Positions 24,766 to 33,108 of a stretch of 34,483 bases of DNA are shown piece by piece; positions within the stretch are counted from its first letter, which is position 1, and every line of letters begins with the position of its first letter. The translations under genes and the position numbers were made by a program. Source of the stretch: Gammaproteobacteria bacterium (GTDB taxonomy: Bacteria; Pseudomonadota; Gammaproteobacteria; Chromatiales; Chromatiaceae); contig SLIM01000216.1 in the NCBI GenBank assembly GCA_007135625.1, forward strand, positions 1 through 34,483, in the 5' to 3' direction. The notes below the pieces were generated by a model, which did not search any database, had not been told where the DNA came from, and worked only from the letters and a program-made list of their open reading frames with translations.

Positions 24766-25869
24766 ATGAAGCCAACCACCGCACCACCGCCCTCCCCCTG
24801 GAAGCCGCTCCGCTGGATGCTGCTGCCGCTGCTACTGGCCGCCTGCCAACCGAGTACCGAGCCAGCGGCAGCGCGTCAAGAGCGCCCCCCGCATCGGGTG
24901 GAGGTACTGGTGGTGCAGTATGAAGAGGCGGCACTCCAGCGCGAGCGCGGCGGAACCCTAGCGGCAGAGCGCATTCTCAACGTGGTAGCCCGCGAAGAGG
25001 GGGTACTGCTGGAGCTGCCCTACCGCCGTGGCGATGCTGTAGCGGCGGGAGCGCTGCTCTACCGCATTGACGACGCGCTACTGCAAAACGCACTGCGCCG
25101 CGCCCGCGCCACCCTGGAGGAGGCGCAGCAGAGCGTCGAGCGAATGCGCAGCCTACGCACCAGCCGTGCGGTTTCGGAGGAGCAGGTGGTCACGGCAGAG
25201 ACCGCCCTAACCCTCGCCAGTGTGGCGGTCGAAGAACTCACCCTGCGCTTGGGCTACACCCGCATGACCGCCCCCTTTGCCGCAATAGTGAGTGAACGAC
25301 TGGCCGAACCGGGAGAGTATGTCACCGCTCGCCAGTCGCTCCTCACCCTCATCGACCCCAGCGCCCTGGTCACCGAGGTGACCCTCTCCGAACAGTTACT
25401 CGCACGCCTGCATGTCGGCGACCCAGTCACCCTGACCCTCGATGCCCTTGGCAGCCAACGCCACAGCGGCACCATCGCCCGCATCCACCCAGCCATCAAC
25501 CCCACCACCCGCCAAGGTCAAGTCGAAGTGCGCCTCGATCCCGCCCCCAGCGGCGCCCGCCCCGGCCAATTGGCACGAGCCACCTTTACCATCCGCCCAG
25601 AACCGCAACTGCTCGTCCCGTTTGCCGCACTGCGCAGCGATTTGCAAGGCGAATACCTCTACCTCTACCGCGACGGCAAGGCGCACCGCCAAGCGGTACG
25701 CACCGGCAGCGCAATGGATCAGCGGGTGCAGGTTCTGGAGGGGCTGACCGAGGGGGATCAGGTGATTGTGCGCGGCCTCATGGATCTGCGCCACGCCAAA
25801 CCGGTAACCCTGCGCACCAGCAGCGAACCGGCGGCAGATGACCACCCACGCATCGGGGAGCAGCCGTAG
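24766..25869 (+). CDS. RND efflux periplasmic adaptor (membrane fusion protein), predicted lipoprotein
   Basis: This HlyD/AcrA-type adaptor links an RND pump to an outer-membrane channel. From the ATG at 24766 it is 367 residues, with a signal peptide and lipobox ending at C27 (LLLAAC). Then come a lipoyl-like half-motif (VVAREEGVLLELPYRRGDAV), a coiled-coil hairpin (about 95-150) and beta-barrel/MP domains (TLIDPSALVTEVTLSEQ, GTIARIHPAINPTTRQGQV). The frame is open to an ATG at 24691, but that start would bury the signal peptide, so I reject it. No clear Shine-Dalgarno precedes either start. The pump gene overlaps its stop by one base. No outer-membrane factor gene is in the window. Confidence 0.88.
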   Translation: MKPTTAPPPSPWKPLRWMLLPLLLAACQPSTEPAAARQERPPHRVEVLVVQYEEAALQRERGGTLAAERILNVVAREEGVLLELPYRRGDAVAAGALLYRIDDALLQNALRRARATLEEAQQSVERMRSLRTSRAVSEEQVVTAETALTLASVAVEELTLRLGYTRMTAPFAAIVSERLAEPGEYVTARQSLLTLIDPSALVTEVTLSEQLLARLHVGDPVTLTLDALGSQRHSGTIARIHPAINPTTRQGQVEVRLDPAPSGARPGQLARATFTIRPEPQLLVPFAALRSDLQGEYLYLYRDGKAHRQAVRTGSAMDQRVQVLEGLTEGDQVIVRGLMDLRHAKPVTLRTSSEPAADDHPRIGEQP

Positions 25870-28800
25870 TGGGAGATCGCGTCGAACGCATCAACCGCCA
25901 CGGCGGCGGCCTCGCCGCCTGGTCGATCCGCCACCCGGTCGGGGTCTCGCTGATCGCCCTGGCGGTGATCGTGCTGGGCCTCTTCACCTTTGGCCGCCTG
26001 GCGGTCGATCTACTGCCGCAACTGATCTACCCCGAAGTCGAAGTGCGGGTCGCCGACCCCGGAACTCCGGCACCGATTATCGAAGATCGCATCACCCGCC
26101 CACTGGAGGAGCAGTTAGCGATTACCGAGGATGCCATCGCGATTCAATCCAACAGCAACGAGGGGCGCTCCAGCATCAGCCTCAGCTTCTCCTACGGTAA
26201 GGATATCGACCGCGCCCTGCAAGATGCCAGCATCCGCTTAGATCGCGCCCGCCGCTTTCTGCCTGACAGCAGCGAACAGCCGGTCATCTTTAAGCGCGAC
26301 CCGTCGCAAATCCCGGTGGTCGAGTATGTAGTCAGCTCCAGCGAGCGCGACCCGGTGGCACTGCGCAGCTATATGGATTACCAGTTCGCCAACCAACTGC
26401 TCAACCTGCCGGGCGTTGCCGCAGTCGAGATTGGCGGCGGTCTGCAACGCGAGATTCAGGTGATCCCCGACCTCTACCGCCTCGCCGCCTTCGGCCTCGA
26501 CTACGACGACCTGCTGCAAGCGATTCGCGACGGCAACCGCGATGCCGCCGCCGGTCGCCTCACCACCCCCAATCAGCAGATCAGCAGCCGCGTCGCTGGC
26601 CGCCTCGACACCCTGCAAGCGCTACGCGAGCTACCGATTCAACTACCCGGCAGCACCACCATCCCCCTCGCCCAAATCGCCGAGGTGCGCGACAGCCACG
26701 CCGACGAGCGGTTACGGGTTCAGCTCGACGGGCGCAGCGGAGTGCGCATGTCGATCCAAAAGCAGCCCGATGCCAACACCGTCGCCGTCGTTGCAGCGGT
26801 CGAGCAGCGCCTTGCCCAACTGCGCGAGAGCGGACGGCTCCCCGCCGACTTGCACATTAGCACCGTCGATAACCAGTCGATCTACATTAAAAACGCCCTT
26901 AATAACGCCACCCTCGCCGCCATCCTTGGCACCCTGCTGGCGATGTCGATTGTCTACCTCTTCCTCGGCAACCTGCGCCGTACCCTGCTCATCGGCACCG
27001 CCATTCCGCTAGCGATTATGGTCACTTTTGTTTTAATGGGGCTAACCGGCCTCACCTTTAACATCATGACCCTCGGCGGCCTCGCCCTCGGAGTCGGCAT
27101 GTTGGTCGATAACACCATCGTAATGCTCGAAAACATTCAGCGCCACCAGCAGCAGGGCGAAGGCGACCTGGAGGCGGGCGAACACGCCGCCGCCGAAATC
27201 AACTCCGCCATTGTCGCCGCCACCAGCACCAACCTCGCCGCCGTCCTTCCCTTCCTCTTTATCGGCGGCCTGGTCGGACTCCTCTTTCAAGAGCTGATCT
27301 TCACCATCTCCGCCGCCATCCTCGCCTCCATGGTGGTCGCCCTCACCCTCGTCCCGGCGCTCGGGGTGCGCATCCACGACCAGCGCAAAGGCCGCCTGCG
27401 CCAAGGGTTCGACCGCCTGCTCCACCATCTGCAAAACGGCTATCAACGGCTGGTCGAAGGACTCCTGCGCCGCCCGCTGCTGCAACTCGCCTACCTCGCG
27501 CTACTGCTTGGCGGTGGCCTGTGGGCCGGGCAGCTCTTACTCTACGGCCAGCAGGTGTTTCTCCCCGATATGGACAGCGGCTTTGTCAACGCCCGCATTA
27601 ACGCCGATGTCGGCACCACCCTGGAGGAGATGCAGCAGCGGGTCGATCAGATCACCGCCCTGTTGCAGCAGCAGCCGGAAGTGGTCGCCATCTCCGCCAC
27701 CGTCGGCGGTGCCATCTTCGGACGGACTGAGGTCGAGCGCAGCAACCTCAGCCAGCTCAAGATTCAACTGGTCCCAATTACCCAGCGCCAACTCAGCAGC
27801 CAGCAGTGGGCCGCCAAAATGAACCGCCTACTCGCCGAACAGGGGCTGGTCGGGATTCGGATACGCCTCTCTGCGCAAGGCATTCGCGGGATTCGGGTAG
27901 GGCGCGGCAGCGAAGATATCAACCTACGGGTCAGCGGCCCCGACCTGGAACAGCTCCGCCAGATCGGCGACGAAATCGTCGAACGGCTCCGCCCGCTACC
28001 GCTGCTCACCAACCTCAGCCACATCTACGAAGAGGTAGCACAAGAGCTATCCATTCAGATTGACCGCGAGCGAGCCGCCGAACTCAACCTCGACCCTGGC
28101 GAAATCGGGCGCTTAATCCGCCTCGCCCTAAGCGGCGAAGTGGCCGGCGAGTTTCTCGATGCCGACCGGGGCTTCGACATCCGGCTACGCCTCACCCGCC
28201 ACACCATCAACTCCCCCGCCGCCCTAGAGCAACTGCTACTCCCCCTAGAGAGCGGCGTAGTCGTCCATCTCGGCGACCTCGCCCAACTGCGCCTGCAAGC
28301 CGCCCCCTCCTCGATCCTGCGCGACCGCCAGCAGCGCACCGTCGCGATTAGCGCCACCCTCGCCCCGGGTGCCACCGTCGCCGAAGTCTACCGAGCGGTC
28401 GATACCCTCCTCGCCGACTACTCCCTCCCCCCCGGCTATGAGCGCTACAGCGGCGACGAACTGGAAGCGCTGCAAGCGGCCAACCGCCTCGGTGTCATCC
28501 TCCTGCTACTCGCTATTTTTCTGGTTTTTGTGGTCATGGGGGTGCAGTATGAGTCGCTGCGCAACCCGCTGGTGATCCTCTTTAGCATCCCCTTCACCGT
28601 CATTGGGGTCGCCCTCGGACTCACCCTCACCGCAACCCCGCTCTCCATGCCGGTCTGGCTCGGGCTGATTATGCTCGCCGGGATTGTGGTCAATAACGCC
28701 ATTGTACTGGTCGAATATATGGATCTCGCCCGCGCCCGTGGCCTGCCACTGCAACAGGCGATTAGCGAAGCCGCCCGCCTGCGCCTGCGCCCGGTGCTAA

Positions 28801-29027
28801 TGACTACCCTCACCACCGTCATGGGCATGATGCCCCTCGCCATCGGCATGGGCCAAGGCAGCGAAATGCTGCAACCCCTCGCCATCGCCCTGGTCTCGGG
28901 ACTGAGCCTCTCGCTACTCATCACCCTACTGCTCATTCCCATGGTCTATCAATTATTTCACCGCAGCAGCGCGAAGCCGCGCAGCGTAGTCACCGAGCCG
29001 AAAGGAGCTGTCCAAGATGCAGGTTGA
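25869..29027 (+). CDS. RND-family efflux pump, inner-membrane permease
   Basis: This 1052-residue proton-driven exporter has the AcrB/MexB-like layout: TM1 at about 20-42, a first large periplasmic loop, six TM helices around 340-530, a second loop, and a terminal TM bundle around 870-1030. The proton-relay segment in TM4 reads GVGMLVDNTIVMLENI. It keeps one of the two adjacent aspartates of AcrB and has Asn at the other position, as in many related permeases. The GTG start overlaps the adaptor stop (TAGTG) with GGGGAG eight bases upstream. Drug or lipid substrates are likely from family; the sequence does not say which. Its stop overlaps the next gene by 11 bases. Confidence 0.92.
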   Translation: MGDRVERINRHGGGLAAWSIRHPVGVSLIALAVIVLGLFTFGRLAVDLLPQLIYPEVEVRVADPGTPAPIIEDRITRPLEEQLAITEDAIAIQSNSNEGRSSISLSFSYGKDIDRALQDASIRLDRARRFLPDSSEQPVIFKRDPSQIPVVEYVVSSSERDPVALRSYMDYQFANQLLNLPGVAAVEIGGGLQREIQVIPDLYRLAAFGLDYDDLLQAIRDGNRDAAAGRLTTPNQQISSRVAGRLDTLQALRELPIQLPGSTTIPLAQIAEVRDSHADERLRVQLDGRSGVRMSIQKQPDANTVAVVAAVEQRLAQLRESGRLPADLHISTVDNQSIYIKNALNNATLAAILGTLLAMSIVYLFLGNLRRTLLIGTAIPLAIMVTFVLMGLTGLTFNIMTLGGLALGVGMLVDNTIVMLENIQRHQQQGEGDLEAGEHAAAEINSAIVAATSTNLAAVLPFLFIGGLVGLLFQELIFTISAAILASMVVALTLVPALGVRIHDQRKGRLRQGFDRLLHHLQNGYQRLVEGLLRRPLLQLAYLALLLGGGLWAGQLLLYGQQVFLPDMDSGFVNARINADVGTTLEEMQQRVDQITALLQQQPEVVAISATVGGAIFGRTEVERSNLSQLKIQLVPITQRQLSSQQWAAKMNRLLAEQGLVGIRIRLSAQGIRGIRVGRGSEDINLRVSGPDLEQLRQIGDEIVERLRPLPLLTNLSHIYEEVAQELSIQIDRERAAELNLDPGEIGRLIRLALSGEVAGEFLDADRGFDIRLRLTRHTINSPAALEQLLLPLESGVVVHLGDLAQLRLQAAPSSILRDRQQRTVAISATLAPGATVAEVYRAVDTLLADYSLPPGYERYSGDELEALQAANRLGVILLLLAIFLVFVVMGVQYESLRNPLVILFSIPFTVIGVALGLTLTATPLSMPVWLGLIMLAGIVVNNAIVLVEYMDLARARGLPLQQAISEAARLRLRPVLMTTLTTVMGMMPLAIGMGQGSEMLQPLAIALVSGLSLSLLITLLLIPMVYQLFHRSSAKPRSVVTEPKGAVQDAG

Positions 29028-30327
29028 TACCCTACTGAGCGGGCGCTGGGTAGTGCCCGTCACCCCCGGCGACCCGATTCTCGAAAACCACGCCATCGTG
29101 ATGAACGATGGCAAGATCATCGCCCTCCTCCCGGAAGCGGAAGCGTTAGCCCGCTACCAGCCGCGTCAGCACCACCAGCGCTCCGACCACCACCTAATCA
29201 TTCCCGGCCTGATTAACGCCCACACCCACGCCGCAATGAGCCTGTTTCGTGGACTCGCCGACGACCTCCCGCTAATGCGCTGGCTCAATGACCACATCTG
29301 GCCCGCCGAAGGGCGCTGGGTCGGCCCCGAGTTTGTCGCCGACGGCAGCCGCCTGGCCATTGCGGAGATGCTACGCGGCGGCATCACCTGCTTTAATGAT
29401 ATGTACTTCTTCCCCAATCACACCGCCGAAGTTGCCGCCGCCGCCGGAATGCGGGCGGTCGTCGGGCTGATCGTGATCGACTTCCCCTCCGCCTGGGGCA
29501 GCGGCCCCCAAGAGTACCTGCAACGCGGCAGCGAACTGCTGGAGCAACTCCGCGCCCACCCTACCCTGCACGCCGCCCTCGCCCCCCACGCCCCCTACTC
29601 GGTGGCCGATGAGGCGCTGCGGGCCGTGGTTGCGCTGGCCAACCGCGAACAGCTCCCGATGCACATCCATCTGCACGAAACCGCCGAAGAGATCGCGCTC
29701 AGTATCGAGCGCTACGGAGTGCGCCCGCTGGAGCGGCTAGAGCTACTCGGCCTGAGCGGCCCGCACCGGCTCGCCGTCCACATGACCCAGCTCACCGATG
29801 CGGAGATTGCCCACTACGCCGCCAGCGGTGGGCATATCGTCCACTGCCCGGAGTCCAACCTAAAACTGGCCAGCGGCTTCTGCCCGGTGCAAAAGCTCCT
29901 CGATGCCGGAATTAACGTCGCCCTCGGCAGCGACAGCGCAGCGAGTAATAACGATCTTGATCTGCTCGGCGAAATGCGCACCGCCGCGCTGCTGGCCAAG
30001 GGGGTAGCGGCCAACGCCGCCGCCTTGCCAGCAATGATGGCGCTGCGCATGGCGACGATTAACGGGGCCAAAGCGCTCGGTCTGGAGCAGCAGATCGGCT
30101 CGCTGGAGCCGGGCAAAGCGGCTGACATCACGGTGATTGATATGGGGGTTCTTGCGGTGCAGCCGATCTATCAGGTGGTCTCGCAGTTGGTCTACGCCAG
30201 CAGCCGCGAGCAGGTGAGTGATCTCTGGGTCGCCGGTCGCCAACTGCTGCACCAGGGGAAGCTGCTGACCCTTGATTCGGAGGAGATTATGGCTCGTGCG
30301 GCGGTTTGGCGGGAGCGGATAAAATAA
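29017..30327 (+). CDS. mtaD: Amidohydrolase of the MtaD / TRZ-ATZ family (MTA/SAH deaminase-like)
   Basis: This 436-residue TIM-barrel metal hydrolase deaminates adenosine-like substrates such as 5'-methylthioadenosine or S-adenosylhomocysteine, as shown for close family members. Metal ligands are visible as the HTH pair (H69 and H71 in LINAHTHAAM), a His in MHIHLHET, a later His in RLAVHMTQL and the Asp in LGSDSAASNND. The N- and C-terminal segments form the composite beta-sandwich (SLEPGKAADITVIDM). GGAG sits nine bases before the ATG. It overlaps the RND pump gene, which is an odd pairing functionally. SpeE in the same window makes MTA, its likely substrate. Specificity between MTA, SAH and other purines is not settled by sequence. 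Confidence 0.85.
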   Translation: MQVDTLLSGRWVVPVTPGDPILENHAIVMNDGKIIALLPEAEALARYQPRQHHQRSDHHLIIPGLINAHTHAAMSLFRGLADDLPLMRWLNDHIWPAEGRWVGPEFVADGSRLAIAEMLRGGITCFNDMYFFPNHTAEVAAAAGMRAVVGLIVIDFPSAWGSGPQEYLQRGSELLEQLRAHPTLHAALAPHAPYSVADEALRAVVALANREQLPMHIHLHETAEEIALSIERYGVRPLERLELLGLSGPHRLAVHMTQLTDAEIAHYAASGGHIVHCPESNLKLASGFCPVQKLLDAGINVALGSDSAASNNDLDLLGEMRTAALLAKGVAANAAALPAMMALRMATINGAKALGLEQQIGSLEPGKAADITVIDMGVLAVQPIYQVVSQLVYASSREQVSDLWVAGRQLLHQGKLLTLDSEEIMARAAVWRERIK

Positions 30328-30341
30328 CCACTTGCGGGAGT

Positions 30342-31472
30342 TTAGACCTGGTCATCGATCCAGCCTCGCTCAACCAACATCGCAATCGGCAGACCACTCT
30401 CTGCCTCATTGGCGGAGATCCGTTGCACACGGATATGCCGATTCTTTTCTCGGCTAAACCAGTAGCCCGATTCGAGTGACAGCCAGTTGATGATCCGGGG
30501 GTGGTGGGAGATCAGGATAACCTGCAAACTCTTCTCCTCCGCCAAGTCATGCACCCTGTCAAGCCATGGCTGAATCTCCGGCAAGGCCAGAAAATTCTCC
30601 GGCTCATCAATAGCGAGAAGGCTCCCCTCGGGGAGAGAGTAGAGCAGCGTATAGAGTGCAATCAACGTCTTCTGCCCATCGGATAACTCATTCAGGCGAT
30701 ACTTTAGCTGATTCGAAAACTCCACATAGAGCAGCTTGCTATCACCCGCTGGGGCGAAGTGAAAAAGTTCAAAATCTTCTATAATTTCTTTTAGAACCTC
30801 TTCAAAAAGGGAGACCGCCCGCCGATTCTCCTGTACAAGATAGCGTAGCCAGGATGCGTAATTGGAGAGATCTCGCTTGGGATAGGTCGCCTCGCAATCG
30901 GCAACAGCTCCCATACTGGATGGGGAAATTTGCAGGACATACCAATTCAAAATCTGCTGTTTGAAAAAAGTTAGCTTTTTATTGTCAGGACGCTCATGGA
31001 TCATTGCCAACCCCGAGTGCGACCAGTTCATCGCAAAAGGGATTCCTTCCTCCTGCGTATAAGAATCCGTATAGAGGCGTGCCCTGCCAATCGGCTGATC
31101 ACCCTGCTGCTCAATCGAAAAGCGAAAAAGTGGCTGCCCGTTACAAAACAGGGACTCCTCTGTAATACGAGAGAGATGTCGGCTTCGATGGCGCTCCAGC
31201 TCCAAGCGGTAGCGATACAGTCCGTCATCGCCCTGGAGATCAATCTCAATCTGCTGCCGCTCCTCATTGAGCCATTTCGTCAACGTGGAGTCGTCAAACA
31301 GGCTATCTACCGAGCGATTTTCGATAATCAGCTCTCTAACCTTAAATAATAAGTCAAATATCGTTGTTTTCCCGGCACCATTAGCGCCCAGAAAGAGAGG
31401 ACTGGAACTTTCCAGAGACAACTCAAAATTGACTAAGCATTTGAAATTATTCGCATAAACTCTCGTAATCAT
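30342..31472 (-). CDS. Orphan AAA ATPase (AAA_15/AAA_21, RloA/OLD-like head), AT-richer than neighbours
   Basis: This 376-residue ABC-class ATPase has no TOPRIM nuclease domain. Walker A is GANGAGKTT (29-37), the signature region reads ELSDGQKTLIALY, and Walker B is LLAIDEPENF, followed by a switch histidine in ILISHHPRI. Such ATPases often act in defence or DNA maintenance together with a nuclease or a small effector gene just downstream. Here the mtaD gene, on the other strand, ends 14 bases after this gene's stop, so no partner is present. Three 60-base lines sampled in the gene are 37-45% G+C, against 78% in a sampled line of mtaD, which suggests horizontal acquisition. Confidence 0.8.
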   Translation of the reverse strand: MITRVYANNFKCLVNFELSLESSSPLFLGANGAGKTTIFDLLFKVRELIIENRSVDSLFDDSTLTKWLNEERQQIEIDLQGDDGLYRYRLELERHRSRHLSRITEESLFCNGQPLFRFSIEQQGDQPIGRARLYTDSYTQEEGIPFAMNWSHSGLAMIHERPDNKKLTFFKQQILNWYVLQISPSSMGAVADCEATYPKRDLSNYASWLRYLVQENRRAVSLFEEVLKEIIEDFELFHFAPAGDSKLLYVEFSNQLKYRLNELSDGQKTLIALYTLLYSLPEGSLLAIDEPENFLALPEIQPWLDRVHDLAEEKSLQVILISHHPRIINWLSLESGYWFSREKNRHIRVQRISANEAESGLPIAMLVERGWIDDQV

Positions 31473-31591
31473 ACAAACACACTTCGAGGTACCGTAAAAA
31501 GAGGCATAAAGATTTTTCTAAAACCGACTTTCCCCACCTTACCCTTATAACCCACTGATCCAAATAAATGATTATGTTTTTCTATAGTCAT
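31469..31591 (-). CDS. Possible 40-residue ORF coupled to the AAA ATPase
   Basis: A frame of 40 codons from an ATG at 31591 ends in a TGA that overlaps the ATPase ATG by four bases (ATGA). The peptide is basic (GYKGKVGKVGFRK) with a hydrophobic end. No Shine-Dalgarno is seen. The overlap is the only support; a chance ORF is quite possible. The frame stays open further upstream into the heptamer array, where it is clearly non-coding. Confidence 0.22.
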   Translation of the reverse strand: MTIEKHNHLFGSVGYKGKVGKVGFRKIFMPLFTVPRSVFV

Positions 31592-31721
31592 GCTAAAAAG
31601 AAAACCATTTTTTGAATCAGCGTGTTGCACGGGGGGGTGCGGAATGTGGGCTAAAAGCTCATGAATGGGTGATTGTAGCCGATGCCCCCAAGTACAGCAA
31701 GGGCCACTTCCATTTTTCCAC
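31592..31721. other. AT-rich intergenic spacer between the ATPase and the heptamer array
   Basis: Together with the array, the span from the ATPase start to the trmL stop is about 346 bp with no well-supported gene. This part includes a G-run of seven (near 31631) and several T-runs but no clear promoter, terminator or conserved structure. Confidence 0.4.
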
Positions 31722-31819
31722 CTAGCGTCTAGCACCTAGCGTCTAGCATCTAGCGTTTAGCACCTAGCGTCTAGCACCTAGCATCTAGCATCTAGCACCT
31801 AGCACCTAGCATCTAGCAC
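31722..31819. repeat. Tandem array of 14 heptamers, CTAGCRY
   Basis: Exactly 98 bp, read as 14 consecutive 7-mers. Thirteen begin CTAGC and one TTAGC. The last two bases vary as GT (four), AC (six) or AT (four), always purine then pyrimidine. There is no indel in the phase. The array ends on the first base of the trmL stop codon (CTA on the plus strand, 31819-31821). The tetranucleotide CTAG is rare in most proteobacterial genomes, so thirteen copies in 98 bp is striking. Confidence 0.95.
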
Positions 31820-32301
31820 TACCCCCCGCCACAAAACCCCATCTGCCGCCATGCCTCGTAGGCGATTACCGCCACTGCATTGGAGAGGTTGAGACTGCGG
31901 TTACCGGGGCGCATCGGGATGCGTAGCCGCTGTGCTGGCGGAAGCTCCGCTAGCAGCTCCTCGGGGAGTCCTCGGGTTTCGGGGCCGAAGAGCAGCAGGT
32001 CGCCGGGTTGGTAGTGGACTTCGCTGTAGCAACGAGAGGCTCGGGTGGTGCAGGCGAAGATACGGGGGTTGCTAAGGGCGTGTTGCAGGTCGCTAAAACT
32101 GGAGTGGTGGTGGAGGTGAGTCAGCTCGTGGTAGTCGAGACCGGCGCGGCGCAGGTGGCGGTCGCTGAGGTCGAAGCCGAGAGGGTGGATCAGGTGCAGG
32201 GAGGCACCGAGATTGGCGCTTAGGCGGATAATATTGCCGGTATTCGGGGGGATCTCGGGCTGGTAAAGGGCGATATGAAGGGGGGGAGTGGGAGTATTCA
32301 T
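31819..32301 (-). CDS. trmL: tRNA (cytidine/uridine-34 2'-O)-methyltransferase, TrmL
   Basis: TrmL is a SPOUT-fold methyltransferase that 2'-O-methylates the wobble base of tRNA-Leu isoacceptors. The 160-residue protein is of full family length and carries motif 1 [13 protein letters not shown], motif 2 [12 protein letters not shown] (102-113) and motif 3 [18 protein letters not shown], which form the SAM-binding trefoil knot. The ATG at 32301 lies in a 37-bp sequence that is duplicated 71 bp upstream, creating a short upstream ORF. Its stop codon abuts the heptamer array. It lies 92 bp downstream of the phosphopantetheinyl transferase gene and is probably read from the fcl promoter. Confidence 0.92.
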   Translation of the reverse strand: MNTPTPPLHIALYQPEIPPNTGNIIRLSANLGASLHLIHPLGFDLSDRHLRRAGLDYHELTHLHHHSSFSDLQHALSNPRIFACTTRASRCYSEVHYQPGDLLLFGPETRGLPEELLAELPPAQRLRIPMRPGNRSLNLSNAVAVIAYEAWRQMGFCGGG

Positions 32302-32392
32302 GGTTAGCGGATCGGTTTCGCGCAGGCAGTCCCGAAGAGGGCGGGCGACCTAGCCGGAGTGGGAGTATTCATGGTTGGCGGATCGGTTTCGC
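32285..32392. repeat. Direct repeat (37 bp, one mismatch) covering the trmL start
   Basis: Copies lie at 32285-32321 and 32356-32392. They differ by a single A/G and are separated by 34 unique bases. The first copy contains the trmL start codon and its first six codons. The second lies just after the phosphopantetheinyl transferase stop and carries the same ATG and codons. Confidence 0.92.
32304..32372 (-). CDS. 22-codon upstream ORF created by duplication of the trmL start
   Basis: The upstream copy of the repeat supplies an ATG at 32372 with the same first six codons as TrmL. It then reads through the spacer and stops (TAA, 32306-32304) two bases before the real trmL ATG. The predicted peptide is 22 residues. 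It could act as a leader that couples or dampens trmL translation, or be a meaningless result of the duplication. Confidence 0.35.
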   Translation of the reverse strand: MNTPTPARSPALFGTACAKPIR

Positions 32393-32393
32393 T

Positions 32394-33098
32394 TCAATCA
32401 GACAGAACAAACCAGCGCAGTTGCTGCGGCGGTTGCTCCAGAGCGAGGCAGGCGATCCAACCGGGCTGCGGAGTGAGGTGGTGGTGCCAAAGCGGGGAGC
32501 GGGGCGGAGAGAAGAGGCTCTCCCCGTAGAGCTTGGCACTCGCCTCAAGGGCCGTCCAGTGGTAGAGAAAGCGTTCGCTCTGTAGCTCCTGCGGCGCATG
32601 CAGGATGGCATCGGCAGTGGCCGAGTCAAACATGCGGCGGGCGATGGCGGCGACTTCGGGATGTGGGCGCAGGGGTTCGAGGTCGATGCCGAGGGGGTGG
32701 TTAGTGGCGACCGCCAGAAGTGCCGCGCCGTCGGAGTGGCTGAGATTAAACTCCAGCTTGGCGGCGGGTTCGGCCAGGGCCGGTTTCCCCTTATCGCCGT
32801 AGCTGAAGCGCAGCGCCGCCGCCGGGGTGGCGAGGCAAGCGGCGAGGATGCGGCGCAGGCTGCCGCGAGCGGCAATGAAACGGTGCTGGAGTTGCGCGGT
32901 GACGAAGCGGGCGGCGCGTTGGCGCTCATCACTGGAGAGGTTGGGGTAGAGGCGCTGCGAATCGAGCTGGTCGAGGTCGAGCCAGTAGAGATCCACCGTG
33001 CCGCTAGGGGGCGGTGCGCCGGGCAGCTCGGGGGCGCGGCTGGAGCGGTACGCCAGCGGCTGCGGGGTGTGGTGAAAAGGCTGCGGAGTGGGTAGCAC
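32394..33098 (-). CDS. 4'-phosphopantetheinyl transferase, Sfp/EntD type
   Basis: This enzyme moves the phosphopantetheine arm of CoA to a serine of carrier proteins of polyketide, peptide or fatty-acid synthases. The 234-residue protein has NLSHS (118-122), the magnesium-binding GIDLE (137-141) and WTALEASAK (181-189). That last motif is the W-x-x-K-E-A-x-x-K box with Leu in place of the first Lys but the Glu kept. I place the start at GTG 33098, ten bases after the fcl stop, with AAGAG seven bases upstream. The frame is open further, but that part overlaps fcl and is low-complexity. No carrier-protein or synthase gene is in the window, so its client is unknown. Confidence 0.85.
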   Translation of the reverse strand: MLPTPQPFHHTPQPLAYRSSRAPELPGAPPPSGTVDLYWLDLDQLDSQRLYPNLSSDERQRAARFVTAQLQHRFIAARGSLRRILAACLATPAAALRFSYGDKGKPALAEPAAKLEFNLSHSDGAALLAVATNHPLGIDLEPLRPHPEVAAIARRMFDSATADAILHAPQELQSERFLYHWTALEASAKLYGESLFSPPRSPLWHHHLTPQPGWIACLALEQPPQQLRWFVLSD

Positions 33099-33108
33099 GG
33101 CGCGGCTC

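Noticed and set aside
31592-31735. Upstream part of an 88-codon frame that begins in the heptamer array
   Set aside because: Its first codons are simply translated repeat DNA (MLDAR pattern); only the last 40 codons are kept as a weak candidate.
31722-31819. CRISPR array
   Set aside because: Seven-base units without spacers do not form a CRISPR, and no cas gene is present.
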